From positions 1 through 24,893 of the IMG/VR virus record IMGVR_UViG_3300025108_000361: 24,893 nt of DNA; one strand, given 5' to 3'. This document shows, one piece after another, positions 13,861 to 21,483 of the stretch. Position 1 is the first letter of the stretch; each line of letters begins with the position of its first letter. This DNA is from a virus. The translations under genes and the position numbers were made by a program. The notes under the pieces were generated by a model. It worked only from the letters and a program-made list of their open reading frames with translations. It was not told where the DNA came from and searched no databases.

Positions 13861-14362
13861 CCTTTCCGCCTAATTTCTTCATAAGTTCGTTACGATCTAG
13901 CATAACATACCCAGATCCATTAACAATTTCATTGGGATCTTCGGGTGAATCTTGGTCAAGTTTAAGTTTTCTCATCTGCAAATCAACTGCTTTTAACTTT
14001 TTGTCAATTTTAGCAGATTTAGCATCTACTGCATTCTTAAGCATACTTCCAGCAACTTCAAAAATACGTCCACTGTAGCGTACCTCTACATTCATACCCA
14101 AATCCATAAGATCATCATATGCTTTCTCAGCTTTATCAGCTAAGTGATCTAGGTCTGATTCACCTAGAGTATCCAATTCTTTTACTGCGGGTAAATCCTT
14201 AGTAATGTTTTGGATTGCTTGATAACTTTGATCTACACTTTTTATTTCGGCTTCCATTTCTTCAGCCTTAACTACCGAAGTTTCAACCTCTGTTGGCTCT
14301 TCGATTTTAGGCTCTTTGTCCTGTTCTTCCAAATTAAAAAGTTCCTCTAATTTCTTTGTCAT
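13856..14362 (-). CDS. 16: Terminase small subunit gp16
   Basis: The protein has 168 residues (T4 gp16 has 164). After an acidic N-terminus come two long helices typical of the central oligomerisation domain: AEKAYDDLMDLGMNVEVRYSG (about 99-119, quoted here as YDDLMDLGMNVEVRYSG), then RIFEVAGSMLKNAVDAKSAK and LKAVDLQMRKLKL. The pattern R-x-x-E-V-x-x-x-M-L-K, with downstream GSGYVMLDRNELMKKLGG, fits small terminases of marine T4-like phages, where R-x-x-E-V-x-G-x-x-x-x and a final F/M-x-G/D-S/R-x-x-E-L are recurring. It recognises the genome for packaging with gp17. It follows gp4 by 8 bp. The start may use a degenerate GATAAGTA box at 14375-14368, also 5 bp from the ATG. Confidence 0.75.
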   Translation of the reverse strand: MTKKLEELFNLEEQDKEPKIEEPTEVETSVVKAEEMEAEIKSVDQSYQAIQNITKDLPAVKELDTLGESDLDHLADKAEKAYDDLMDLGMNVEVRYSGRIFEVAGSMLKNAVDAKSAKIDKKLKAVDLQMRKLKLDQDSPEDPNEIVNGSGYVMLDRNELMKKLGGKE

Positions 14363-14367
14363 ATTAT

Positions 14368-14375
14368 TACTTATC
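14368..14375 (-). promoter_or_regulatory. Degenerate late-box candidate at gp16 start
   Basis: The minus-strand order is GATAAGTA, ATAAT, then ATG at 14362. The geometry matches the other leaderless-type starts, but the box has a G in the AAATA core. No Shine-Dalgarno is visible. Confidence 0.25.
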
Positions 14376-14811
14376 TTCGTTTCGGTCCGGTGTGAAAAAT
14401 ATCTTCTTCAGTTACAACTCTAAAACGTACTCCTTTTTGCTTACACCATGCTGTAGCTGCTTCCCATTTTGCCATATTAAGCACATACTGTTCTTGATTG
14501 TATCTACTTTTGCCAACATTTTCTCTCATGGTTTGATTTTTAGGTTTAACTTCTATTACTTCTGCATGTTGCTTACCTTTTTTATCTGCGTAAACAATAA
14601 AGAAGTCAGGTACGTAAATTGTATGTTTGCCTGTTAATGGACTTCTATAAGGTATTTGAATACTTTCACTTGCCCACTTTGCAACACCTTGGTGCTCATC
14701 TAACATTCTCATAAAAACAGTTTCCCAACTTGAACGAGCCATTGGTGTTTTATTACCAATATACTTACTGGGGTTTTTCATTTCAAACTTGCCTTGAGCA
14801 AACTTGGGCAT
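14371..14811 (-). CDS. 4: gp4-like head-completion nuclease
   Basis: The ATG at 14811 (one base after the upstream stop) is preferred over a GTG three codons earlier, giving 146 residues, close to T4 gp4 (150). The fold reads as a PD-(D/E)xK nuclease: SSWETVFMRMLDE supplies the first acidic residue, YVPDFFIVY the PD, and HAEVIEVKPKNQ the ExK, followed by KWEAATAWCKQKG and a final FRVVTEEDI. The pattern R-S-x-W-E and PDF-x-V is also seen in TnsA-type nucleases. In T4, gp4 acts at head completion, after packaging and before tail joining. It lies between the tube gene cluster and gp16, which suits that role. Confidence 0.8.
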   Translation of the reverse strand: MPKFAQGKFEMKNPSKYIGNKTPMARSSWETVFMRMLDEHQGVAKWASESIQIPYRSPLTGKHTIYVPDFFIVYADKKGKQHAEVIEVKPKNQTMRENVGKSRYNQEQYVLNMAKWEAATAWCKQKGVRFRVVTEEDIFHTGPKRR

Positions 14812-14812
14812 G

Positions 14813-15178
14813 TTAAGCACTCACATTACGTTGTTTTGAGACATCTTCTACCGGTGTACGATAGCCTAGTGTTGAAGTTGATGGTCTATTATTATTTAGA
14901 ATTTCAGCAACCAAAGCACTGATTTGTAATTGTTCTAAACCTGTAATATCATCTAACACTTTTGTTATAGGCATGTTTTCTAACTTTGCCTGTTTTAATA
15001 ATGCTGATGCAACAACTGATGCTGCACTATCGTCGAAACCTTTTAATTTAAAAAATCCAATTGCTGCATCATAGTCAACAGCATTATATTCTAAAGGTTC
15101 TTTACCGTATTGGTCAAAGTAAAGTCTAGTACGTGCTGCACTATCTTGTATTTCCTTTGCTGGTAAATTAGTAGGCAT
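14813..15178 (-). CDS. Conserved-type 121-aa virion-module protein
   Basis: This protein is mostly helical, with the notable block DYDAAIGFFKLKGFDDSAA (about 39-57), SALLKQAKLENMPITKVLDDI and LVAEILNNNRPSTSTLGYRT. I recall very similar unnamed proteins in cyanophage genomes next to tail and head-completion genes, but cannot name a T4 counterpart (a baseplate-wedge role such as gp53 was considered and cannot be supported). It begins directly after the stop of the tube-like gene and ends one base before gp4's ATG, so it is co-transcribed with both. No catalytic motif is evident. Confidence 0.7.
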   Translation of the reverse strand: MPTNLPAKEIQDSAARTRLYFDQYGKEPLEYNAVDYDAAIGFFKLKGFDDSAASVVASALLKQAKLENMPITKVLDDITGLEQLQISALVAEILNNNRPSTSTLGYRTPVEDVSKQRNVSA

Positions 15179-15179
15179 G

Positions 15180-16283
15180 TTATGTTCCTATATCCTGTCT
15201 TCCTACGCCGGTGCCGCCACGTGTTACTTTTTTCTTTGCAGTAGTAGTTCCGTTGGCTGCATCATTCTTCGGAAAGAATATTCCTGCTGCACCTGATATT
15301 GTATTTGAAATTTGTTGTATGCCACCTGGGCTTGTTAAAATATTAACACCTTCATTAATAATAGATTCTTTACTTAATCCTCTAATATTTTTATATGTGT
15401 TAACTGCGGCAATTGCTGTACCTAAAAATGACTTAGGACTATCAAATGCACTACCGTTACCAACAGCACCAAACACTGCTTCGAGTCCGTCAAGTACGCC
15501 GCCTTCTCCTAGTAGTAATCCTGTTCCTCCTCCTGCTATACCTAGTGGAGATGAAACTGTATCGTAGTGTAAGTTTGCAAAGCCTTTGGGCGAACCTTGA
15601 CTGACTGTTCCTGCTGTGTATTGCACTGCTTCGTATTGTAATGACATTGTGCTTTCAGCAGTTTCAGAACCTGCTGCCATTTCCATACCACCTGCTGTCC
15701 ACTGTTGTATTTTTGGATTAACTAGTGTGTAGCCAACAAAGCGTCTACGTCCCATTGTAAAGATAGTAACAGATTTAAAGAAGTCCGCAGTAGATCCGTT
15801 ATCAAAACCAAATGCATAATTGCCTGTTTCTTTATTTCTATATTGATCTCTATCAAACGCTGCTGTAGGATTAGATCTATCTGCAATGTAGTATCCATAG
15901 TATAAAGCCCACATAGCACTTATAACACCTTGGTTATCATCGTGCATAGTAAACTGCACAGGATCATATTGAATTCGTTTATATACGTTATGCTTTTTAT
16001 TATACTGGTTTAGTGTATCCATTTGGAAAGTAAACTTAGGTAAGTCTACTCCTTTAACTAACAGTCCTGTTTCTTCAGCATGTTTGCTTTTGAAGTGAGC
16101 AGCCTTAACTGCTATAGGATCCATTTCAAATCTAACGTAATAATTAAATTTAGTCTTAGGTGCAAGACGCATTGTGTTATCAATGAACAGTCTTGTGGCA
16201 TGAGTATAGTTACCCATAATACCTTTAGGTTGGGTAAGTCCTGTTGCGAAATCGCCTAAGAATCTTGTGAATTTATTTGCCAT
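15180..16283 (-). CDS. Tail-tube-fold baseplate protein, gp54-like tube initiator
   Basis: The protein has 367 residues. Residues 1-215 have tube-protein features: an N-terminus with FLGDFATGLTQPKG, then KFNYYVRFEMDPI, GLLVKGVDLPKF, NQYNKKHNVYKRIQYDPVQF and a final VNPKIQQWTAGGM, AESTMSLQYEAVQY. These are the strand-rich elements shared by gp19, gp54 and gp48. The Gly/Ala-rich C-terminal 150 residues (ending TTTAKKKVTRGGTG) lack a counterpart in gp19. The likely role is nucleating the tail tube on the baseplate; gp48 is the alternative. The start is 5 bp after a GCTAAATA box, with no Shine-Dalgarno, just downstream of the gp18-gp19 terminator. Confidence 0.65.
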   Translation of the reverse strand: MANKFTRFLGDFATGLTQPKGIMGNYTHATRLFIDNTMRLAPKTKFNYYVRFEMDPIAVKAAHFKSKHAEETGLLVKGVDLPKFTFQMDTLNQYNKKHNVYKRIQYDPVQFTMHDDNQGVISAMWALYYGYYIADRSNPTAAFDRDQYRNKETGNYAFGFDNGSTADFFKSVTIFTMGRRRFVGYTLVNPKIQQWTAGGMEMAAGSETAESTMSLQYEAVQYTAGTVSQGSPKGFANLHYDTVSSPLGIAGGGTGLLLGEGGVLDGLEAVFGAVGNGSAFDSPKSFLGTAIAAVNTYKNIRGLSKESIINEGVNILTSPGGIQQISNTISGAAGIFFPKNDAANGTTTAKKKVTRGGTGVGRQDIGT

Positions 16284-16288
16284 ACTAT

Positions 16289-16296
16289 TATTTAGC
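16289..16296 (-). promoter_or_regulatory. Late promoter, leaderless arrangement (gp54-like gene)
   Basis: The minus-strand order is GCTAAATA, ATAGT, then ATG at 16283, with the same 5-bp spacing. The box follows the terminator T-run by about 3 bp. CTAAATA variants are, as I recall, common in cyanophage late promoters. Confidence 0.7.
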
Positions 16297-16299
16297 CAT

Positions 16300-16328
16300 A
16301 AAAAAAGCCCGGAAAATAAACCGGGCTT
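16300..16328 (-). terminator. Rho-independent terminator after gp18-gp19
   Basis: On the minus strand AAGCCCGG (16328-16321), an 8-nt A/T loop and CCGGGCTT (16312-16305) form a perfect 8-bp stem. T residues continue to 16300. It lies 23 bp after the gp19 stop. Confidence 0.92.
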
Positions 16329-16351
16329 CTTCTACTTGATTGTAAAATCTC

Positions 16352-16993
16352 TTAGCCTTGAGCGCCTGAAGAACCTGTAGTAGATTCACCAATTGTTCTG
16401 CCAACGTTTGCGCCAATACCAACGCCAACGCCTTGCTCGCCTGCGCCCCACTGTACCATGTTATCAAAACGTATAGTAAGTGCAACTTGCATAGCTTCGT
16501 TAGTAGCGTAGTTAGCGTCACCGTAGTCTACGTTAGTTAGGAAACAACCATACATGTTTGCTGTTTCTAATACGCTTACTCCGTTTTCACTAGCACCGTT
16601 ACCACCGTCTAGTACTTCAATTTTAGTTGAGAATTTGTAGTCAATACCTGATCTAGCAGATGCTTGTTCAACAAAGTCGAACTGCTTCTGGACCTGTTGG
16701 CCGACTAGTTTCTGTACAAAGCCACTAGCATCGTCACGTAAGTTTAATGTTAGTGTTTCAAAAGTATACTTACCTGCTAAGAATACCTTTGAGTTGTACA
16801 CGTCTAACTGCATTTCTTCAAAACCTACTTTTGGTCTTGAAACATCTACAACCTGTTTAGTAAGTTCTGTTGCAGCACTAACTCCAAATCCTAAAAGTGT
16901 CACCCTAAAGCGATATTTTAGTTTAGGCATCAAGAGCACTTGGTTGCCTGCGTCTGTTGGTACTCCAAAGTTGTTAAGTGATGTAATAGGCAT
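16352..16993 (-). CDS. 19: Tail tube protein gp19
   Basis: The protein has 213 residues (T4 gp19 has 163) and is the building block of the inner tail tube. It has the sequence order of the family: MPITSLNNFG at the N-terminus, KYRFRVTLLGFG, a VSRPKVGFEE segment (strand pair), FLAGKYTFETLTLNLRDD, and the late strands FLTNVDYGDANYATNEAMQVALTIRFDN. A Gly/Ser/Gln-rich tail of about 40 residues extends past the T4 length. The start has AGGAG and overlaps the gp18 stop (TAATG), so sheath and tube are translated from one mRNA. The unit ends at the terminator 16300-16328. Confidence 0.9.
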   Translation of the reverse strand: MPITSLNNFGVPTDAGNQVLLMPKLKYRFRVTLLGFGVSAATELTKQVVDVSRPKVGFEEMQLDVYNSKVFLAGKYTFETLTLNLRDDASGFVQKLVGQQVQKQFDFVEQASARSGIDYKFSTKIEVLDGGNGASENGVSVLETANMYGCFLTNVDYGDANYATNEAMQVALTIRFDNMVQWGAGEQGVGVGIGANVGRTIGESTTGSSGAQG

Positions 16994-19900
16994 TATATTT
17001 CTCCTGTGTTCTTGACACGCAATGGAATGTAAATAAACTCAATCGCCTTAATCGGTTCGATAGCAATGTCAACATAAAGTTCATTTCTGTCAACTCTTGC
17101 TGGCGTGTTGTTAGTTTCATCACACACAACTGCAAAGTCGTATAAAGCTCTTAAGCCTACAAGCTCGAGTAATAATGACTCAACTGCTTGTTTAACTTCG
17201 TCCCTCGTGATCTTATCATTTGGTTCAAAGATATATGGTCTTGCAAGTTTATTAAGTTGTGATCTTAAGTACACAACTAAACGTGCTACGTTAATTCTAT
17301 CTAAAGCACTTGCATTTCTTGCTCTAGTTTTTTGACCGTAGTTTACAAGTCCTACACCGTTAAAGAATGTAATTGGATTAATTTTTAATCCGTACAGTGT
17401 ATCTCTTTGACCTTCATTAAGTGCAACTGTTTGGAATTCGCCTGTTGCTGAATCAATATATCCTACTGATGTAGCGTTGCTAATTCCACCACGTCTTGTT
17501 CCTGCTGGAGCAAACCATGGAAACGATACTTGGTCACTTAGTGCAATAGTTCTCATCATCATGTGTGATGCTGGAACAACTGCGTTTGCGCCACCTAAGT
17601 CAGTTGTAAATCCATTTGGATAAAACGCACCTAAGTATTCATCGTATGTTACAAGTCCGTTGTCGTTATTGTCAACAACTAATGCACTGTTTGATCCGTA
17701 TGCTAACAATGAAGTTGCATCTGCTGCTAATCTTAATGGTGTGTCACCAATAACAAATGCTGTTAAGCCTCTGTCAATGTTTAAGTTAACAAGATTGCTC
17801 ATTGTTTCTGTGTATCCAGGACATGAAATTAAGTTAAAGTTTCTTGTTTCTTCATCTCTAATTTCTGAGCTTGTATCAATTGCTGATTTAAGTGCTTGTA
17901 CAACTACCATACGCTGTGCATGTCTACCAAATGATCCGCTACCATCTTCTTGGTTGCCTGATTGTGTTGACCATCTGTCTGTAGCATAACTTGTCATTGC
18001 TTCGTCGCCAAAGCGTGTGTTATCAGCTGTTAAGTCAATATAGTTGTTGTTGTACTTCTTAACGTTACCGCCACTTCTACGTAAGTTCCATAGCAACATT
18101 CCTTTTGGATATAGTGCTGGATCTGGAGCATCTGGATCTAAGTAGTTGTTAGTTAGTAAGTCTTTAATAGTTGCTGCTGTGTTACCAGTAGAACCTGCTA
18201 GACCGTAACGTGCATCTGCAAACAATACGCCGTCTTCTGTTGTTTGATCTGTTTTATCAACAAGTACCCATGCTAGGTTATTACCGTCCCATCTGTAAAT
18301 TGTTGGGAAGTCTTCTAAACTTGCAGTTGAAATCCAAAGGTCTCCATCTACTAGTGCAGTACCATCGCTTTGACCTGATGATGCTTTTGGCTCAGTTGCT
18401 GAAACAATTGGTCCATCTGGTGAACAGTTAGCGTATCCTGAACTAAAGTTATGGTAACCTACCCAAGTAGTACCATTGTGGATCATCATGTCAACATCAC
18501 TAAACTCTGGATTGTACCAAAGTTGTCCATCTGCTGGTTCAGCTAATGGAGCGTTACTTGATGCTGCAAAATCATCTGCTGCTAAAGGCTTCCAGTTAGA
18601 AGCAACATAGTTTTCACTTGCGCCTGCTGGTGCAGTGTAAAAGTTTGCTGTTCCTAAACCTGTGTTAATATTGAATACAGTAAATGCAGCACCTACTGGA
18701 GTATTAGTTCCGTCAGTAATTCTAAAATCACCGCCTAATTTGTGCATAATTTCTACTGTGTTTGAACTTGTTACTGCTGCTTCAATGTTAGTAAAGCCTG
18801 CGCTGTTAATAGCACCTGCCATTAATTCTGCATCTGCTGCATTACCTGCTGCTGTAAAGTTCACTGCTATACCAGCTGCTAATGCTCCAGAAGTTTTAAC
18901 ACTTTCTGCAATTGTAAATGTGTTTCCACCTACAGTAAATGTACTTGCGTCTACTACTGCTGAAGTAATTTTTGTTACTCCAGTTGCAGCTCTTCTAAAC
19001 ACTCTGAAAGAAGCAGTCATTGGACTTTCGTCATATCCGCTATTTTCTTCTGCGTTAGTTTGTACATATAAACTATCTGTTGGAATGTTAACACCACCGC
19101 CTGCTCTATCTAATGTATAAAGTGCAGATGAGTTGTTAGCATATAATGGTGCAGTATATGATACCCATGAAAGAGTAGCTGCTGACCACTTACTTGCTCT
19201 CCAACGTGCGCCGTTGTTTGGCTCAGTTGTTTTAACCCATACACTTCCTGTTGGACGTGGTGTTGAGTCACCAGTTTTAAATTCTGGAACACTTGTATGT
19301 GGTGCAATGTGTAGTTCTGGTCCGTAGTATGTTCCTTTTGCAACACCTAAGTCTGCAAAAGTAACTTGTGGGCTACTTAAACCGTCATCAATAATAATAG
19401 CATTTGACTTGGATGAATCACCTACACCGTCATCTAAACTACCATCTGAATAAAGATAAAGTCTACCGCTTACATTTCTTGCAACAATTCCTTGTGTTTC
19501 TGTAATAGCACCGTTAATAGCTGTTACCAAGTCATCTAATGTGCCAGTTATTTGGAAATTTGTTCCGTTAATAGTAAAGTTTCCTGAACTTGCTGTCATT
19601 GCAGTACCAATAATTGTTGGATGGCTAGCTGTCCAATCATTGCTACCTACTTTAACCCAAGAACCTTGTGTTACAGTTGAACCGTTACCTGCGGATTTAT
19701 ACCACATAGTTGCATTTTCTTTACTTGCACTAAATGAACCGCTTCCGTCAACTGTTTCAAATACTACTGCGTAGTCGCCAATAGCACCAACGGATGTTTT
19801 AGGTGCACCATTATCAATTTTTGATGCATCATCGTCTGTTAAAACGATAGGTGTTTTAGAAGCAAACTTCTGACCACCTGTTGTGGTAACTGCTGCTCCG

Positions 19901-20349
19901 TTCCACTCTTGAATTCCAAAAGCACTTGAACCGCTGTTGATCCACCACTTTCCGTCTGCTGGATTCGCTCCCGGAGCAGTTGTAGAACCTTCTAATTCGT
20001 CTAAGTCAACATCTGCACGTACAACAAAAGCTGAATTTGAAACGCCTAATAATGAATATGCTGAAAGCAATCCATATTCGTTTAATTCGCTTCCGTGTAT
20101 CGGAGTGTTGCTCGCTGTCTTTTTGAATGTTGGTACACCAAAAAGATCTACTAATTCTTTCTGTGAGGTAACTTTGTACGCTTTACCTGCGTTAGCTTTT
20201 AGCGTTCCAGCTGCTGTAGCCGTTCCCGCTGCGTTTAATTTATCTTGCGATGAAGCAATAACAATTAGAGGAGTTGTACCAGGCTCTGCTGGGGTATAAA
20301 ACGACTCGTCTATTACTGTTACTTCTACGCCTGGTGATGTTAATGCCAT
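16993..20349 (-). CDS. 18: Tail sheath protein gp18, with very large insertion
   Basis: The protein has 1118 residues (T4 gp18 has 659) and contracts during injection. Residues 1-115 (SPGVEVTVIDESF, GLLSAYSLLGVSNSAFVVRAD) and about 700-1118 (MTSYATDRWSTQ, LISCPGYTETMSNLVNLN, FFNGVGLVNYGQKTRARNAS, INVARLVVYLRSQLNKL) are sheath core. Roughly 120-700 is an insertion. It holds four copies of a DG-x-LW...W-x-G-x-x-W-type module at about 131-150, 365-396, 604-629 and 667-695, as found in phage fibre and adhesin proteins. It also holds two FTINGTxF-like modules (251-325 and 461-553) that resemble flagellin-IN repeats. The start has AGGAG with a conventional leader from a late box at 20415-20408. Confidence 0.92.
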   Translation of the reverse strand: MALTSPGVEVTVIDESFYTPAEPGTTPLIVIASSQDKLNAAGTATAAGTLKANAGKAYKVTSQKELVDLFGVPTFKKTASNTPIHGSELNEYGLLSAYSLLGVSNSAFVVRADVDLDELEGSTTAPGANPADGKWWINSGSSAFGIQEWNGAAVTTTGGQKFASKTPIVLTDDDASKIDNGAPKTSVGAIGDYAVVFETVDGSGSFSASKENATMWYKSAGNGSTVTQGSWVKVGSNDWTASHPTIIGTAMTASSGNFTINGTNFQITGTLDDLVTAINGAITETQGIVARNVSGRLYLYSDGSLDDGVGDSSKSNAIIIDDGLSSPQVTFADLGVAKGTYYGPELHIAPHTSVPEFKTGDSTPRPTGSVWVKTTEPNNGARWRASKWSAATLSWVSYTAPLYANNSSALYTLDRAGGGVNIPTDSLYVQTNAEENSGYDESPMTASFRVFRRAATGVTKITSAVVDASTFTVGGNTFTIAESVKTSGALAAGIAVNFTAAGNAADAELMAGAINSAGFTNIEAAVTSSNTVEIMHKLGGDFRITDGTNTPVGAAFTVFNINTGLGTANFYTAPAGASENYVASNWKPLAADDFAASSNAPLAEPADGQLWYNPEFSDVDMMIHNGTTWVGYHNFSSGYANCSPDGPIVSATEPKASSGQSDGTALVDGDLWISTASLEDFPTIYRWDGNNLAWVLVDKTDQTTEDGVLFADARYGLAGSTGNTAATIKDLLTNNYLDPDAPDPALYPKGMLLWNLRRSGGNVKKYNNNYIDLTADNTRFGDEAMTSYATDRWSTQSGNQEDGSGSFGRHAQRMVVVQALKSAIDTSSEIRDEETRNFNLISCPGYTETMSNLVNLNIDRGLTAFVIGDTPLRLAADATSLLAYGSNSALVVDNNDNGLVTYDEYLGAFYPNGFTTDLGGANAVVPASHMMMRTIALSDQVSFPWFAPAGTRRGGISNATSVGYIDSATGEFQTVALNEGQRDTLYGLKINPITFFNGVGLVNYGQKTRARNASALDRINVARLVVYLRSQLNKLARPYIFEPNDKITRDEVKQAVESLLLELVGLRALYDFAVVCDETNNTPARVDRNELYVDIAIEPIKAIEFIYIPLRVKNTGEI

Positions 20350-20407
20350 CTTTTTATCTCCTGGTAATATTTTCGTATCAGTCTATTACGTAAACTTGTT
20401 GCAATTG

Positions 20408-20415
20408 TATTTAGC
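20408..20415 (-). promoter_or_regulatory. Late promoter of gp18-gp19, with ordinary leader
   Basis: The minus-strand box GCTAAATA sits 58 bp before the gp18 ATG. Transcription would start near 20402, giving a leader of about 53 nt that ends in AGGAG. It contrasts with the leaderless-type boxes elsewhere, so both modes occur in one genome. Confidence 0.6.
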
Positions 20416-20467
20416 ACATCTTATAAAATTTACCCGGTTTAACCATTAGAAAAAGGGGTTGAAAAGG

Positions 20468-20475
20468 TGTAAATA
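20468..20475 (+). promoter_or_regulatory. Late promoter, leaderless arrangement (HNH gene)
   Basis: The plus-strand order is TGTAAATA, CTAGC, then ATG at 20481. The spacing is again 5 bp, although the gene lies on the opposite strand from its neighbours. Confidence 0.6.
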
Positions 20476-20480
20476 CTAGC

Positions 20481-20816
20481 ATGAGACCTCTTTGTAAGTG
20501 CGGATTACGGCCACGTGCTGTTAACTATAAGAAAGGTAAGCGTACCTACTATAGGAGTCTGTGTGAAGTTTGTAATAATCACGGACAATACACAGGTGTA
20601 CCTAGATGGGCTCGTGCTGGATATAAACAAAAGTCAGCATGTGATAAATGTGGATTTAAGTCACCACATCCTGAAGTATTTAGAGTACTTCATTTAGATG
20701 GAAACTTAGATAACTGTAGGCACAGCAATCTAAAGACAGTGTGTGCTAACTGTATTTCTGTGCTTTCTAAAGAAGGTATTAAATGGAAACAGGGCGACTT
20801 AACTGCTGACTACTAG
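20481..20816 (+). CDS. HNH-type zinc-binding putative endonuclease
   Basis: The protein has 111 residues. It contains two zinc-ligand groups: C5-x-C7 with C28-x2-C31, and C54-x2-C57 with C88-x2-C91. Between the last two lies VLHLDGNLDNCRHSNLKTVC, whose L-H-L-D-G-N...N-x-x-x-N-L pattern is the HNH catalytic core (His71 as the general-base position, Asn75/Asn83 as structural or metal residues). Homing-type or packaging-associated nicking are both known for HNH proteins; neither is shown here. It stands alone on the plus strand, convergent with the dNMP kinase gene (3'-ends overlap by 18 bp) and divergent from gp18. No Shine-Dalgarno is seen at the start. Confidence 0.75.
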   Translation: MRPLCKCGLRPRAVNYKKGKRTYYRSLCEVCNNHGQYTGVPRWARAGYKQKSACDKCGFKSPHPEVFRVLHLDGNLDNCRHSNLKTVCANCISVLSKEGIKWKQGDLTADY

Positions 20817-21419
20817 AGCTTTTACTTCGTTATATAAGTCGTCAATTTTCATATCATTGTGAATAGTATGGTCAAATTTAGTACCTACCCAAGCCCATTC
20901 TGAAGCATGTACTTTCTGTACTTTTAGATCATTAATTGCTATATTACTACCTGCATTTGCTTCAAGTGCTGTGTCATACCATTTAGGCAAACGTCCACGT
21001 TGTACCCATATCATCTTACCATTTTGATTCTTAATTGCTTTTACTTCATTAGGAAAACGTACATCACTTACAATAATATCATCTTTAGAATTACGTATTT
21101 TGTTCTCTAAACTAGCAATCCAAATATCATCATGAAAGCTCTTACGGCACACTTCAGTACCCCAATATTGCAATACCCACCTTGGTGTTAATGTTGGCAT
21201 TCCAAGTCTTTCTGCCCACCAAGGATCTACTTCTTCACGCCATTCACGTGCTTCTTTTGTTCTTCCTTCAAGTAAAGTTCGGTCCCATCCAAACACTGCT
21301 GCAACTGCATCTTTTAATGTATCAGCAAAACTTTCTCTTCTAAATTCGTGAAAGTTTACTAGATAATCAGCGACAGTGTCTTTGCCGCTACCGATAAAAC
21401 CACATACACCAATAATCAC
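20799..21419 (-). CDS. 1: Deoxynucleoside monophosphate kinase gp1
   Basis: The protein has 206 residues (T4 gp1 has 241). It opens with a beta strand and P-loop IIGVCGFIGSGKDTVADYL (Walker A G-F-I-G-S-G-K-D at about 7-14). The lid-side segment is RWVLQYWGTEVCR. A second-strand motif, DIIVSDVRFPNEV, around residues 115-127, is typical of phage dNMP kinases. It converts dNMPs to dNDPs for genome synthesis. The start is a GTG with AGGAG 9 bp upstream. A near-consensus sigma70 promoter lies upstream, so it is probably early or middle, unlike the structural genes on both sides. The 3'-end overlaps the HNH gene on the other strand. Confidence 0.9.
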   Translation of the reverse strand: MIIGVCGFIGSGKDTVADYLVNFHEFRRESFADTLKDAVAAVFGWDRTLLEGRTKEAREWREEVDPWWAERLGMPTLTPRWVLQYWGTEVCRKSFHDDIWIASLENKIRNSKDDIIVSDVRFPNEVKAIKNQNGKMIWVQRGRLPKWYDTALEANAGSNIAINDLKVQKVHASEWAWVGTKFDHTIHNDMKIDDLYNEVKALVVSS

Positions 21420-21449
21420 AAATATACTCTCCTAGTTAATATACTTTAC

Positions 21450-21478
21450 AGTATACTAGGATAGACAGTGAATGTCAA
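21450..21478 (-). promoter_or_regulatory. Sigma70-type promoter of gp1
   Basis: On the minus strand TTGACA (21478-21473), a 17-bp spacer and TATACT (21455-21450; one mismatch to TATAAT). An inverted repeat ATACT-GTAA-AGTAT (from 21453 down to 21440) overlaps the -10 and start region. It could form a small operator or hairpin. Confidence 0.8.
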
Positions 21479-21483
21479 GTATT

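Noticed and set aside
15211-15567. Plus-strand 118-aa Pro-rich frame
   Set aside because: Antisense to the Gly/Ala-rich C-terminus of the tube-like protein; no start signals.
18662-19120. Plus-strand 152-aa frame inside gp18
   Set aside because: Antisense to a clear sheath reading frame, with no ribosome-binding site or promoter, and composition that mirrors the complementary strand.
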